A stretch of 64,000 nt of DNA, taken from assembly GCF_900109575.1 (NCBI RefSeq), contig NZ_FOAF01000002.1:868001-932000 (forward strand). Direction: 5' to 3'. The position numbers were made by a program, and so were the translations under genes. Shown piece by piece: positions 56,781 to 64,000 of the stretch. Position 1 is the stretch's first letter; every line of letters starts with the position of its first letter. The notes under the pieces are model-generated. The model was not told where the DNA came from. It searched no databases and saw nothing but the letters and a program-made list of their open reading frames with translations. Origin of the DNA: Olivibacter domesticus (lineage in GTDB: Bacteria; Bacteroidota; Bacteroidia; Sphingobacteriales; Sphingobacteriaceae).

Positions 56781-57557
56781 CTATTGACCTAGCCATACTT
56801 TAAAATGAGGCGTTTTCTGACTGCTGATAATGACGTCAGCTCCCTCGTCCATTGGTGGATATAATATCAATTTTAGCCGCCCTTTGAAATAGGGATGAAT
56901 TTCCTGGGCTGCATCGATGTGAATAATGAGTTTGCGGTTAACGTGAAAAAACAACTCAGGATCCAATTGCGTTATCAAGTCATCCAACGAATAATCAACA
57001 GGAAAATTTCTGCCTTCTTTATCTACCAGAAGGGTGAGTTTATTGCTCGATAAAAAATAGGCAATCTGTTCTATTTTGATGGGTTTGATTTTCGCTCCGA
57101 TTTTTACCATAAACCTACTCTTATACACCTGCTTTTGAAGTTGAATAGCCTTAACCAGCTTGTTCAGGTCCATTTCGGGTATCCGCTGCGTTGTTCTACT
57201 GAGCATATTCTCCATTTTATTTAAACTTCTTTCGAGCTTTTCATACTGCACGGGTTTTAATATATAATCAATGCTATGTAATTGAAAAGCATCCAACGCA
57301 TATTGGTTATACGCGGTACAGAAAATAATGGGCGACTGGATCTGTACCTGCTTAAAAATTTCAAAACACAATCCATCCGACAAGTGCACATCCAGGAAAA
57401 TAAGGTCGGGCTGCCTATTATCCGAAAGCCACTTTACAGAGGCCGTAATAGACGACAATACCGCTAATATGTGTATATCCGGATCGTATTGCTTAATCAG
57501 CTCCATTAATCGATAGGCTGCGGGCTCTTCATCTTCAATTATTAGCACTTCCATCAT
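56781..57557 (-). CDS. LytTR-family response regulator
   Basis: 258 residues. The receiver domain opens with VLIIEDEEPAA and carries the phospho-acceptor Asp56 in LIFLDVHLSDG and the signalling Lys in LKPVQYEKLE. The C-terminal 100 residues form a LytTR DNA-binding domain (IGAKIKPIKIEQIAYFLSSNKLTLLVD, then FHVNRKLIIHI). The histidine kinase gene ends 28 bp upstream. LytTR regulators bind tandem sites in target promoters; the targets here are unknown, and the adjacent pectin locus is an obvious candidate. Confidence 0.95.
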   Translation of the reverse strand: MMEVLIIEDEEPAAYRLMELIKQYDPDIHILAVLSSITASVKWLSDNRQPDLIFLDVHLSDGLCFEIFKQVQIQSPIIFCTAYNQYALDAFQLHSIDYILKPVQYEKLERSLNKMENMLSRTTQRIPEMDLNKLVKAIQLQKQVYKSRFMVKIGAKIKPIKIEQIAYFLSSNKLTLLVDKEGRNFPVDYSLDDLITQLDPELFFHVNRKLIIHIDAAQEIHPYFKGRLKLILYPPMDEGADVIISSQKTPHFKVWLGQ

Positions 57558-57585
57558 TTTTTATTTAGCTAATGGTCTTCATTAT

Positions 57586-58617
57586 TTATTCTTCCATTTC
57601 AAACAGAGGTAATTCCACTTTATAATGCTCCATATCTGTTTGAAATACAGGCACATCATTTGATAAATGCCTATAGCGTTTCCGGATATTATCAATACCC
57701 GTTCCGGGTTTATGCTGTTTTTCCAGCGTTAGCGGTTGGTAATTGTTAATGATGCTTAAGCGATTTCCTTCTATTAACCGGATATCCACTAACAAAGGTG
57801 TTTCTTTAGCGATCACATTATGTTTTACAGCATTCTCTATAAGCATCTGCAAGGCCATGGGAGGTATAGCGAGTTGTTGGTTATCATTTTCTGGAACCTC
57901 TATATTAACCTGTAATGCGCTACCGAAACGTTGTTCCAGTAAGTGCACATAAGCCTGCACAAAAGAAAGCTCAATCTGTAAAGGAACCAGATCCTCTTTC
58001 TGGTACTGTAAAATGTAACGGTACACTTCGGCAAATTTCTCAAGAAAATATTGTGCGCCTTTGCTATTCTTTTCAATCAGTCCGGCCAGTACATTAAGAC
58101 TATTAAATAGAAAGTGTGGGTCGACCTGTAAGCGGAGCGCATCCAGTTCACTCCGCAAATGCCGTTCATTCAGCAAGTTGGATTTAACCTCTGCCTTCTT
58201 CCACTGCATCATGAAGTAGATGCCAAAATTGATGGACAGCACAGGAATTATAAACAACAAGCCGTAAATATTCACCACCAGCATTTGCGTTTGATCGGGA
58301 GGATCCTCGTTTATCAAACGCTTAAGAAAGTAATAGGTTAAATTAATACAGCACAAAGAAAATAGTGTGCTGGATATCAGCTGTAGAAAAAACCTTTTAG
58401 ATGGGTATTGAAGCCACGGAACCGACCGATCCAAGCGTTTATACAAGTAACGGTTTCCAAGCCATAGGATGGTAATGACAAAAAGTATCCATAGTACCAC
58501 CACTATATATAGCTTATCTATCTCCCCTTGGTAAAACTCGATAGTCACAAATCCTGCAAAGAGCACAGATAAGGTAATAACTAAATATTTTATGGCCGAT
58601 TTTGAAATCATTTTCAA
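57586..58617 (-). CDS. LytS-type sensor histidine kinase
   Basis: 343 residues. Four membrane helices (about 7-29, 36-54, 78-98, 112-138) are followed by a short coiled-coil and the His_kinase domain with the phospho-His at 168 in LQVDPHFLFNSLNVL. The N-box is MLIENAVKHN and the G-box is GTGIDNIRKRY. No periplasmic sensing domain is present, so signal input is through the membrane helices or a partner. Its ATG overlaps the stop of the tandem-repeat gene by 4 bases, which points to that exported protein as a partner. Confidence 0.95.
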   Translation of the reverse strand: MKMISKSAIKYLVITLSVLFAGFVTIEFYQGEIDKLYIVVVLWILFVITILWLGNRYLYKRLDRSVPWLQYPSKRFFLQLISSTLFSLCCINLTYYFLKRLINEDPPDQTQMLVVNIYGLLFIIPVLSINFGIYFMMQWKKAEVKSNLLNERHLRSELDALRLQVDPHFLFNSLNVLAGLIEKNSKGAQYFLEKFAEVYRYILQYQKEDLVPLQIELSFVQAYVHLLEQRFGSALQVNIEVPENDNQQLAIPPMALQMLIENAVKHNVIAKETPLLVDIRLIEGNRLSIINNYQPLTLEKQHKPGTGIDNIRKRYRHLSNDVPVFQTDMEHYKVELPLFEMEE

Positions 58618-59885
58618 AATTCAATTTCTTTTATTTTATCCCAGGTAATATATTGGTAATCTTGCGATTCCGCTCGAATAATTACGCCCCAATTATTGTC
58701 GCTCACATCATTTTCCCATCCTAGCGAAAGCGTTTTCCCGTTCTTCAGCACAACCGTTGTAAATCTATTTTGATGCGGTTTAATTTTGCTGATCTGGTGA
58801 AATGGCAACTGATAATGTACGCCATCTTTGTGGCCTTCCAGCATTTCCATGTCCCACTCCTCGTCGAGATCAAAAATGCAGGTTCCCGAGATCCTTTTAT
58901 TACTCGTTGTCAATAGCTGTGCTTTCAAGCGTTTTGGCCTACGATAATCCGCATACGATACGCCGTTTTCCGGTTGTTTGCTAAATCGGACCGATTCGAA
59001 AGCTTTCCAGTCAATCACCGCTCTTCCAAAAATGGGATGCATCACAACGATTCCCCGTATGTCAGGCCCCGTATCACTTGTTCCTTTTAGCTGCCGTTCC
59101 TTTCCGTTCTTAAAAATTACGTCGACTGCGTTATCATTTTTTTTGATTTTTTCTATCTGATAAAAGGGGTACTCTTTAACCGGGCCAACGCCATTTATCT
59201 TTCCGTTAAGCTGATGTGCATCCAAATATTTGTATTTATCCCATTGTATAAATCCGGTGAATGAGCCTTTAGACGTATAAACGGTACCAAAAAGAGGCTC
59301 ACCTCTTGTGGCCCGAATGTTCTTCGGCATCTCCAAAAACTCAACCGTACTAATCTCATTCCAATGCACGGTTTCGGAGTCGCCATTATAATACACCACA
59401 ATATTTTTCCCCAAATGCCTGTTATCATTTTCATCGCTTTCCACCCTAAGCTTCTCCCCATTTTTAAAATAGATCTGCGCTTTGTTATTACCCATCACAT
59501 GCACCATTTTCATATCTCCGAACCTGCAGAGTACTTCTACTTTTCTTTTGGGTTCTTTATCTTTCCACAGGCTCATAAACTTCCAATCGATCTCCTCCCC
59601 TTCTCCATCCTTCAGCAATTGTTTCCGCTGGGCACCAGTGAGATACCGGAGTGCGTTATGTGTTGTCTTTTTAACCACCAGCACATCAGACCATAAGCGC
59701 TGATCACCACTCCATTTGATCGGACCCGAATAAATCTGCTTATTTTTCAATGTTACTTTTCCATATATAAAAGCCTGGTATTGGGCGTGAGAGGCCGATA
59801 ATTGAAAGAAGCACCATACAAAAAAAAACACCGCACGAAAACAGATTTTTAACCGCATCAACTGTTGTATTAAACTTGAGATCAC
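58614..59885 (-). CDS. Unrecognised exported protein with three tandem repeats
   Basis: 423 residues with an N-terminal signal (FRAVFFFVWCFFQLSASHAQ). I recognise no family. The mature part consists of three diverged repeats, about 39-184, 199-302 and 320-423. Each has an opening 'G-x-(V/L)-x-T-x-(K/N)' strand, a central FKNG or LKNG (140, 258, 380) and a closing strand of one pattern: HWNEISTVEF (174), DWKAFESVRF (292) and TWDKIKEIEF (414). It is predicted all-beta. It is the first gene of an operon with the LytS-type kinase, sharing an ATGA overlap, so a periplasmic ligand sensor or kinase co-receptor is a reasonable guess. Confidence 0.8.
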   Translation of the reverse strand: MISSLIQQLMRLKICFRAVFFFVWCFFQLSASHAQYQAFIYGKVTLKNKQIYSGPIKWSGDQRLWSDVLVVKKTTHNALRYLTGAQRKQLLKDGEGEEIDWKFMSLWKDKEPKRKVEVLCRFGDMKMVHVMGNNKAQIYFKNGEKLRVESDENDNRHLGKNIVVYYNGDSETVHWNEISTVEFLEMPKNIRATRGEPLFGTVYTSKGSFTGFIQWDKYKYLDAHQLNGKINGVGPVKEYPFYQIEKIKKNDNAVDVIFKNGKERQLKGTSDTGPDIRGIVVMHPIFGRAVIDWKAFESVRFSKQPENGVSYADYRRPKRLKAQLLTTSNKRISGTCIFDLDEEWDMEMLEGHKDGVHYQLPFHQISKIKPHQNRFTTVVLKNGKTLSLGWENDVSDNNWGVIIRAESQDYQYITWDKIKEIEF

Positions 59886-60060
59886 CTTCTAAGATAAGAG
59901 GATTTATCAAAAATAAACAAGCCAAAAAAGATCAAAGCGGATTTCAGCGTAGTGAAATGGGATATTTTCTTGATAAAAGGAATTTAATTTGAGTTAGTAA
60001 CTGTTTTCTTCTGCTTCTTCTAAACTATTTTCTTTCACTTTTAACTTAAGTATGCAAACC

Positions 60061-60285
60061 GAGGAGCATGTGCTTCTTATTATAATAGCCATTATCATTG
60101 CCATTCCGATAGCAATATGGGTAATGAGCAGTTGGTGGCAGGGATATGCCTAGCGTATTCAAATGAGCTGGCTGGTATTTGCCGGCGGAAGTGCACTAGC
60201 TGTGTGTATTGCCATTATCACTATAGGTACATAGGCCATCAGGGCAGCAATTAACAAACCTGTAAAGAGTTTAAGAAATGACTGA
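60061..60285 (+). pseudogene. Remnant of an FtsX-type permease C-terminus
   Basis: Reading from about 60061 gives the last 70 or so residues of a permease like the fusion at 12848-16564: LLIIIAIIIAIPIAIWVMSS, WWQGYA, then RIQMSWLVFAGGSALAV, then AIRAAINKPVKSLRND and a normal TGA at 60283. Two in-frame TAG codons (60151, 60232) replace what are Tyr and Gln in the intact relative. The upstream remainder of the gene is missing. This is a decayed gene end, not a short protein. Confidence 0.8.
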
Positions 60286-60345
60286 TTCTAATAAATAAGG
60301 TAGCTAGACAAAGAAGTTTTATTTAGTATATTGTAGCGGTAAATA

Positions 60346-60363
60346 TGTACAAGTTATTGTACA
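60346..60363. promoter_or_regulatory. YefM operator-like palindrome
   Basis: TGTACAA (60346-60352) and TTGTACA (60357-60363) are perfect 7-base arms with a 4-base spacer, 28 bases before the yefM start. Known YefM-YoeB operators have the core TGTACA, so this is very probably the autoregulatory site. It overlaps a possible -33 TTG (60357). Confidence 0.72.
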
Positions 60364-60379
60364 ATCCGATTATTGTCTT

Positions 60380-60387
60380 TATATTTG
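60380..60387 (+). promoter_or_regulatory. -7 promoter element of yefM-yoeB
   Basis: TATATTTG matches TAnnTTTG exactly and ends only 4 bases before the yefM ATG. A TTG at 60357 lies 20 bases upstream, a usable -33. If this is the promoter, transcription starts at or near the start codon, giving a leaderless message. Confidence 0.45.
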
Positions 60388-60391
60388 TTAG

Positions 60392-60643
60392 ATGATCACA
60401 ACATATTCAGATTTTAGGCAAAAACTAAAGAGTTACCTGGATGAGGTTTTTAAAAGCCACAGCCCTTTATATGTTACCCGCACAAAGGGAGAGAACATTG
60501 TAGTGCTTTCAGAATCCGACTATGAAAGCCTTATGGAAACTTTTTATTTACTTAGATCTCCCAAGAATGCGGAAAGGCTCCACCGAGCTGTTGAACAATA
60601 TCAACAAGGTAAAGGACAAGCCAAAGATCTTATCGAAGAATGA
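60392..60643 (+). CDS. yefM: Antitoxin YefM (Phd/YefM family)
   Basis: 83 residues. The N-terminal DNA-binding fold matches YefM closely: TTYSDFRQKLKSYLDEVFKSH, VTRTKGENIVVLSESDYESL and ETFYLLRSPKNAERL. The C-terminal tail wraps around and inhibits the toxin. The TGTACA palindrome just upstream is the expected autoregulatory site. It is followed by the toxin gene with a 4-base overlap (ATGA), the usual coupling of this pair. Confidence 0.95.
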   Translation: MITTYSDFRQKLKSYLDEVFKSHSPLYVTRTKGENIVVLSESDYESLMETFYLLRSPKNAERLHRAVEQYQQGKGQAKDLIEE

Positions 60644-60894
60644 GTATCGTTTTTATGGATGATGCCTGGGATGATTACCTATATTGGCAGCAGACCGATA
60701 AATCAATGTTAAAAAAAATTAATGGTCTCATTAAAGAAATATCCCGGACCCCATTCCAGGGAACAGGGAAACCGGAAGCTCTTAGGGAAAATTTAGCTGG
60801 ATTTTGGTCACGCCGCATCAATCATGAACATCGTTTGGTTTACAAAGTTGAAGATGGTGCTGTTATCATTCTACAATGCAGGTACCATTATTGA
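60640..60894 (+). CDS. yoeB: Toxin YoeB (Txe/YoeB family mRNA interferase)
   Basis: 84 residues, full length. It folds as a RelE-type ribonuclease that cleaves mRNA on the ribosome. Catalytic features of YoeB are visible: the Glu in PFQGTGKPEALRENLAGFWSRRI, the Arg and the His in NHEHRLVYKV, and the C-terminal CRYHY with the terminal His/Tyr. Its ATG overlaps the yefM stop by 4 bases. A hairpin terminator follows 4 bases after the stop. All catalytic positions I can judge are intact, so the toxin looks functional. Confidence 0.95.
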   Translation: MSIVFMDDAWDDYLYWQQTDKSMLKKINGLIKEISRTPFQGTGKPEALRENLAGFWSRRINHEHRLVYKVEDGAVIILQCRYHY

Positions 60895-60898
60895 TTAT

Positions 60899-60927
60899 GT
60901 AAAAGCCTATTACCAAAAGGCTTTTAC
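60899..60927 (+). terminator. Rho-independent-type terminator of yefM-yoeB
   Basis: A perfect 10-bp stem GTAAAAGCCT/AGGCTTTTAC with a 9-base loop starts 4 bases after the yoeB stop and is followed by TTTG. Confidence 0.65.
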
Positions 60928-60994
60928 TTTGTACGCAGGGTGATGTTTCACGCGGTGAGCAAAGTCTGCAGCATTATGATGCTATCGTTTGAGA

Positions 60995-61123
60995 TTAATA
61001 AAGTTTTTCAGTCATTCCTAAATTTCCCCTTTTCGATACTATCATTTCTCCTTTGCTATTGGAGATAAAACTAACACCCGCATAACCTTTGTCGTCAATG
61101 TATCGGCAGCTAAATATATCAGA
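60995..61123 (-). pseudogene. Possible gene remnant (42 codons)
   Basis: On the minus strand a 42-codon open segment ends in TAA (60995-60997). It reads CRYIDDKGYAGVSFISNSKG, then EMIVSKRGNLGMTEKLY at the end. The composition is protein-like, but no start codon is evident at the beginning and stops lie directly upstream (TGA at 61124-61126). It looks like the C-terminal end of a decayed gene. I cannot name the family. Confidence 0.3.
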
Positions 61124-61167
61124 TCATTATTTTATATAATTATACATCCTACCAGTTTTTTACGCGC

Positions 61168-62451
61168 TTATTTATCGTCTTTTGAAAATGGATTAGGTAT
61201 TTTTATTAAATCTGCTATTTCCGTTCCTTCATGAAGCATCCTGCCCAATGTATAAACGGCACCATCATCACCAACCGCAATTGCATTTACATAAGATGGC
61301 CGTTCACCATTTTCATAATAGATCGCGCCGTGATCCTGATACGTTTGCGAAGGAATATGGTAGGTAATAAGATGAAGGTTTTCTTTCCCTTTCGACCCGC
61401 CTTTGGCAATCTCAGAAAGCCCCGTTATCCGTTTTCCTTTTTCAAAAATCGGACTACCGGTAAGGTAATAGATTGTTTCTCCGTCCGGACCAAGCTGAAA
61501 GCCCAGGTAACCGTAACTAAACTGATCGAACATACCACTTCTCTGCGATGCTTCAGAGGAGATGCGTTGCACCAATTCAATGTTAGGACTTTTAGGATCA
61601 AAACGAAAGAGATATCCCGAATTACCATGCACACCATATGCCATCTGCTCGGGTTCATACCAAAAAATTTTCCGCCAATTAAAAGCCATCGATCCAGGCC
61701 GTGTATAATCATAGTTGCCGAAATAGTCTAAACGGAGGTCTACCGACAGCTTCTCCATTTTTTGTTGCTTCGTATGATAAGCGTAAATAGTCCCTTCCGC
61801 TGTACTAAAATAAGCATTGCCGTCCCCATCCACGAGGATGGAGCGGCACAATGTCCGGAAATCAGCTCCAGGGGTACCTGCTTCACCATTTGCAGCTGTA
61901 GGCCCTAAATTTAGCAGTCGCCCTGTTAGTACATCATAGTGTAAAAACAGTCCGGTTGGCCAGGTAATCGCAAATACCTGGCCCCGTTTCACGTCCATAT
62001 TCATCGCCACGACCCCTTCCCCATTTGGAGCCGTACATAAATCCGCAAATTCACCGTTCAACAAGTCATAGCTAAGAATATGTCCCCCCGGGTACGGCGC
62101 AACGCCTTCAGGCATATTCACCGGGAGCCTTTCCATACCATCAATCATTTCATAATAGCCAATATGCGTAGAAAAGTAAAGTTTACCTTGGTATTCATAA
62201 AAACGCGCATGCGATTTCCCCTGCGCAACCGCCCCAGCATTGGCCTCACCACAAATAGCTGTCAGATCTCCCAACAAAGTCGGCCGATCGATCACCGGGT
62301 CGTATACAAATAACTTCCCTCCCTGATCAATCAATTCAGAAGATAAGATATAATAGATCTTCCCGTCACTTGCTTTTGAAATCGCATTGTACGTATCATG
62401 TGCAAAGGGAATCCCCGAGTAATAAGTTTTCGCTTTCAATATATTCTCCAT
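61168..62451 (-). CDS. Beta-propeller-type protein of the SusD operon
   Basis: 427 residues with no visible signal peptide (the N-terminus MENILKAKTYYSGIPFAHD is polar). Repeated blades have the pattern DGKIYYI, GKLYFST, GNAYFST, and AVYTLG, as in six- or seven-bladed propellers (SMP-30/NHL-like). No catalytic motif is certain. It follows the SusD gene by 34 bp and so belongs to a polysaccharide-utilisation operon that continues beyond the window. It could be a cytoplasmic oligosaccharide enzyme (some lyases have this fold) or a binding protein. Confidence 0.75.
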   Translation of the reverse strand: MENILKAKTYYSGIPFAHDTYNAISKASDGKIYYILSSELIDQGGKLFVYDPVIDRPTLLGDLTAICGEANAGAVAQGKSHARFYEYQGKLYFSTHIGYYEMIDGMERLPVNMPEGVAPYPGGHILSYDLLNGEFADLCTAPNGEGVVAMNMDVKRGQVFAITWPTGLFLHYDVLTGRLLNLGPTAANGEAGTPGADFRTLCRSILVDGDGNAYFSTAEGTIYAYHTKQQKMEKLSVDLRLDYFGNYDYTRPGSMAFNWRKIFWYEPEQMAYGVHGNSGYLFRFDPKSPNIELVQRISSEASQRSGMFDQFSYGYLGFQLGPDGETIYYLTGSPIFEKGKRITGLSEIAKGGSKGKENLHLITYHIPSQTYQDHGAIYYENGERPSYVNAIAVGDDGAVYTLGRMLHEGTEIADLIKIPNPFSKDDK

Positions 62452-62485
62452 ATTAATATTTCAAAATTCAATAACAGTTATTTTC

Positions 62486-64000
62486 TTATTCAATCACCTC
62501 CAAAGGCGGCTCATTCAGTTCAGATCCCACATATCCTTTATTTTGGTTGATACGCCCTAACGTATTCGCCGTAATGATATTGTCGTCTATCGGCCATTGA
62601 AAATGGTAAGGTTCAATTCTTGGGCTCTGCCCAAGCATGGTTAAATCACCTTGATGTTCATAGAAATTATTCAAGCTATGCACACGGTCATAAAACCAAT
62701 TCTTTTCATGGATATTGCTCAGGCTATAGCCTCCCTCATTACGTGCTGCCAAGATATAAGACACCCTATTCAGTTCATTTTGCCGCGGTTCCTCTGCAAA
62801 AAGTTCCCTTGCTCTTTCGTCGAAAATGAAATCAATGTTCACATCTGCTCCCGTTATTGGGTTTGCCTTCGCCCGTGTGCGCACGGCATTGATATCCTGG
62901 GCCGCGAAGTCTAGTTGCCCTAACCAAAAATAAGCTTCCGCCCGCAAGAGGTAAGTTTCTGCCAGCCGAAAAAGATACCAATCACCATTGCTACCATAAG
63001 GTTGCCCCATTTGATCCGGCTTATTTGGCACATAGGTTTTGTAAAACGGCATAGCATACATACGAGCCCAATAGTCGTTCGGATTGTCCATATTCTGCGG
63101 ATCGAAGGGTTGCCCAAATTGGCTGGAAGCAGGATTATTATAAAAAAATTCATCACGGTCCCACCAATTGATATCCGCCCTTCGGAGATCAGGTGTATTC
63201 TTGCTATTATACGTACCATCCTCCCAAATCTTGTAGCTATGGTAATCACTCAGCGCGACATCAGGGTTTCCCCTACCTAATGAATCATACAAAGGACCCC
63301 TATCAATCATCCCTAGTCCGCCATCTTTGTCTTTAGCTACCGCATTATTATACCAAGCACAATGGTAAACCCGCATGGTAAACAAACCTAGGGAGCGTGC
63401 TGCCTGTGGAGCCTCCCAACGGTCTACAAAAGCTAAAATCGTCTCCTTATTCTGTGTGATATTTTTATTTTCGGGCCGGTGCAGATCCCACAGCACATTT
63501 TTGGCAGGATCTGCCGCATCCATACCGAAACGCTCCTGCATCAAAGCATAGGGGCCATCGATAACCGCTGTAGCCGCTGAAACAGCTTTTTCAAAAGCCA
63601 TATTAGCCAAGTAGACCTTTGTAAGCAAATGATTTGCAGCCCCTTTAGATGGAATTCCTGCCGCCGCAGAAACAGGCATCCATTGCACGGCAAATTCCAA
63701 ATCCTGCTGTATCTGGTCTAATATGGCCCATCGACTATGTGTTTTGAAATCCACCCGAACGCCGCGCACCTCCTCCTTGATAAAGGGCAAGTCCCCATAG
63801 TTCCCAATCAGCCGATAATACCAGTAAGAGCGATGCCAGAATGCTTCAGCCAAGATCTGATTCCGATCCGTTTCACTTGCCCATTCAATATCATCAATAC
63901 GGCTGATGATGGTATTAGCATTGCGCACCATTTCGAAAATATCATTTATTTGATTAACAAATTGCTGATACGTATCGCTATTTGGCGTAAGCCGTGTAAA
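62486..64000 (-). CDS. SusD/RagB-family lipoprotein (5' end outside the window)
   Basis: The minus-strand frame is open to the end of the window; 23 codons precede the ATG at 63931 and read FTRLTPNSDTYQQFVNQIND, so the gene starts beyond 64000. The visible 504 residues show the SusD pattern: LAEAFWHRSYWYYRLIGNYGDLPF in the N-terminal TPR region, LFRLAETYLLRAEAYFWLGQ, then FIFDERARELFAEEPRQNELNR near the C-terminus. The signal peptide and lipobox are not visible. A SusC gene is expected further right. The downstream propeller gene shares its operon. Confidence 0.95.
   Translation of the reverse strand, partial: FTRLTPNSDTYQQFVNQINDIFEMVRNANTIISRIDDIEWASETDRNQILAEAFWHRSYWYYRLIGNYGDLPFIKEEVRGVRVDFKTHSRWAILDQIQQDLEFAVQWMPVSAAAGIPSKGAANHLLTKVYLANMAFEKAVSAATAVIDGPYALMQERFGMDAADPAKNVLWDLHRPENKNITQNKETILAFVDRWEAPQAARSLGLFTMRVYHCAWYNNAVAKDKDGGLGMIDRGPLYDSLGRGNPDVALSDYHSYKIWEDGTYNSKNTPDLRRADINWWDRDEFFYNNPASSQFGQPFDPQNMDNPNDYWARMYAMPFYKTYVPNKPDQMGQPYGSNGDWYLFRLAETYLLRAEAYFWLGQLDFAAQDINAVRTRAKANPITGADVNIDFIFDERARELFAEEPRQNELNRVSYILAARNEGGYSLSNIHEKNWFYDRVHSLNNFYEHQGDLTMLGQSPRIEPYHFQWPIDDNIITANTLGRINQNKGYVGSELNEPPLEVIE

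Larger units (their letters stand above)
59886..60391. other. Non-coding, decayed interval upstream of yefM
   Basis: 506 bp that contains the permease remnant (60061-60285), the YefM-type operator (60346-60363) and its promoter element. The left 150 bp carry the promoter of the tandem-repeat/kinase operon; no consensus elements are clear there. Confidence 0.5.

Noticed and set aside
60151-60234. Two TAG codons at sense positions of the permease remnant, considered as codon reassignment or readthrough.
   Set aside because: Other genes here, such as the 19798-20424 membrane protein, use TAG as a normal stop, and the rest of the permease gene is missing, so simple decay explains it.

Overview
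This 64 kb window comes from a Bacteroidota chromosome, most likely family Sphingobacteriaceae (the Sphingobacterium/Olivibacter/Pedobacter group). The evidence is SusC/SusD pairs, a FecR/ECF sigma pair, carboxypeptidase-regulatory-domain outer-membrane barrels, membrane-anchored AraC proteins joined to FtsX-type permeases, LytS/LytTR signalling, and several TAnnTTTG-type -7 promoter elements. I read no rRNA, tRNA, CRISPR array, intact insertion sequence or prophage.

Layout. 1-8.2 kb: an assortment of regulators and small enzymes (MocR aminotransferase tail, SDR plus AraC, methyltransferase, Crp-type regulator, DUF1801, a short PLP-fold protein divergent from a NUDIX/winged-helix regulator, another AraC). 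8.5-12.7 kb: a secreted DUF1593 nucleoside-hydrolase-like protein, katG and a small VOC protein. 12.8-16.6 kb: a large AraC-FtsX fusion. 16.8-24.9 kb, minus strand: DoxX, a MaoC hydratase, a three-gene creD operon with a duplicated operator, a Gfo/Idh/MocA oxidoreductase, an M1 peptidase and an AraC regulator. 25-31.4 kb, minus strand: two adjacent operons that look like oxidative sugar/sugar-acid metabolism (FAD aldose/alditol oxidase, SDR, IlvD/Edd dehydratase; then dienelactone hydrolase, AraC, SDR). 31.8-39.3 kb: an OafA-type acyltransferase, an ECF sigma with a small membrane partner, a TonB-type barrel and a GH43 enzyme.

39.3-43.4 kb holds a compact module that may be the most novel: a DNA-binding-only ModE-type regulator, a TonB-dependent receptor, a di-haem cytochrome c peroxidase and a small exported molybdopterin-fold protein. 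A near-perfect ModE-box-like inverted repeat lies just before the receptor start codon. It looks like a molybdate/tungstate-responsive outer-membrane uptake or redox system.

43.6-56.6 kb is a pectin-type polysaccharide utilisation locus: ECF sigma, FecR, SusC with an STN domain, SusD, GH28, then PL1 pectate lyase with its own barrel. Next to it (56.8-59.9 kb) is an operon for a LytS-type kinase, a LytTR regulator and an unrecognised exported protein made of three tandem repeats. 59.9-61.2 kb is a decayed interval with an FtsX permease remnant, a yefM-yoeB toxin-antitoxin pair with a TGTACA operator, and another possible gene remnant. The window ends inside a second SusD gene, followed in its operon by a beta-propeller protein.
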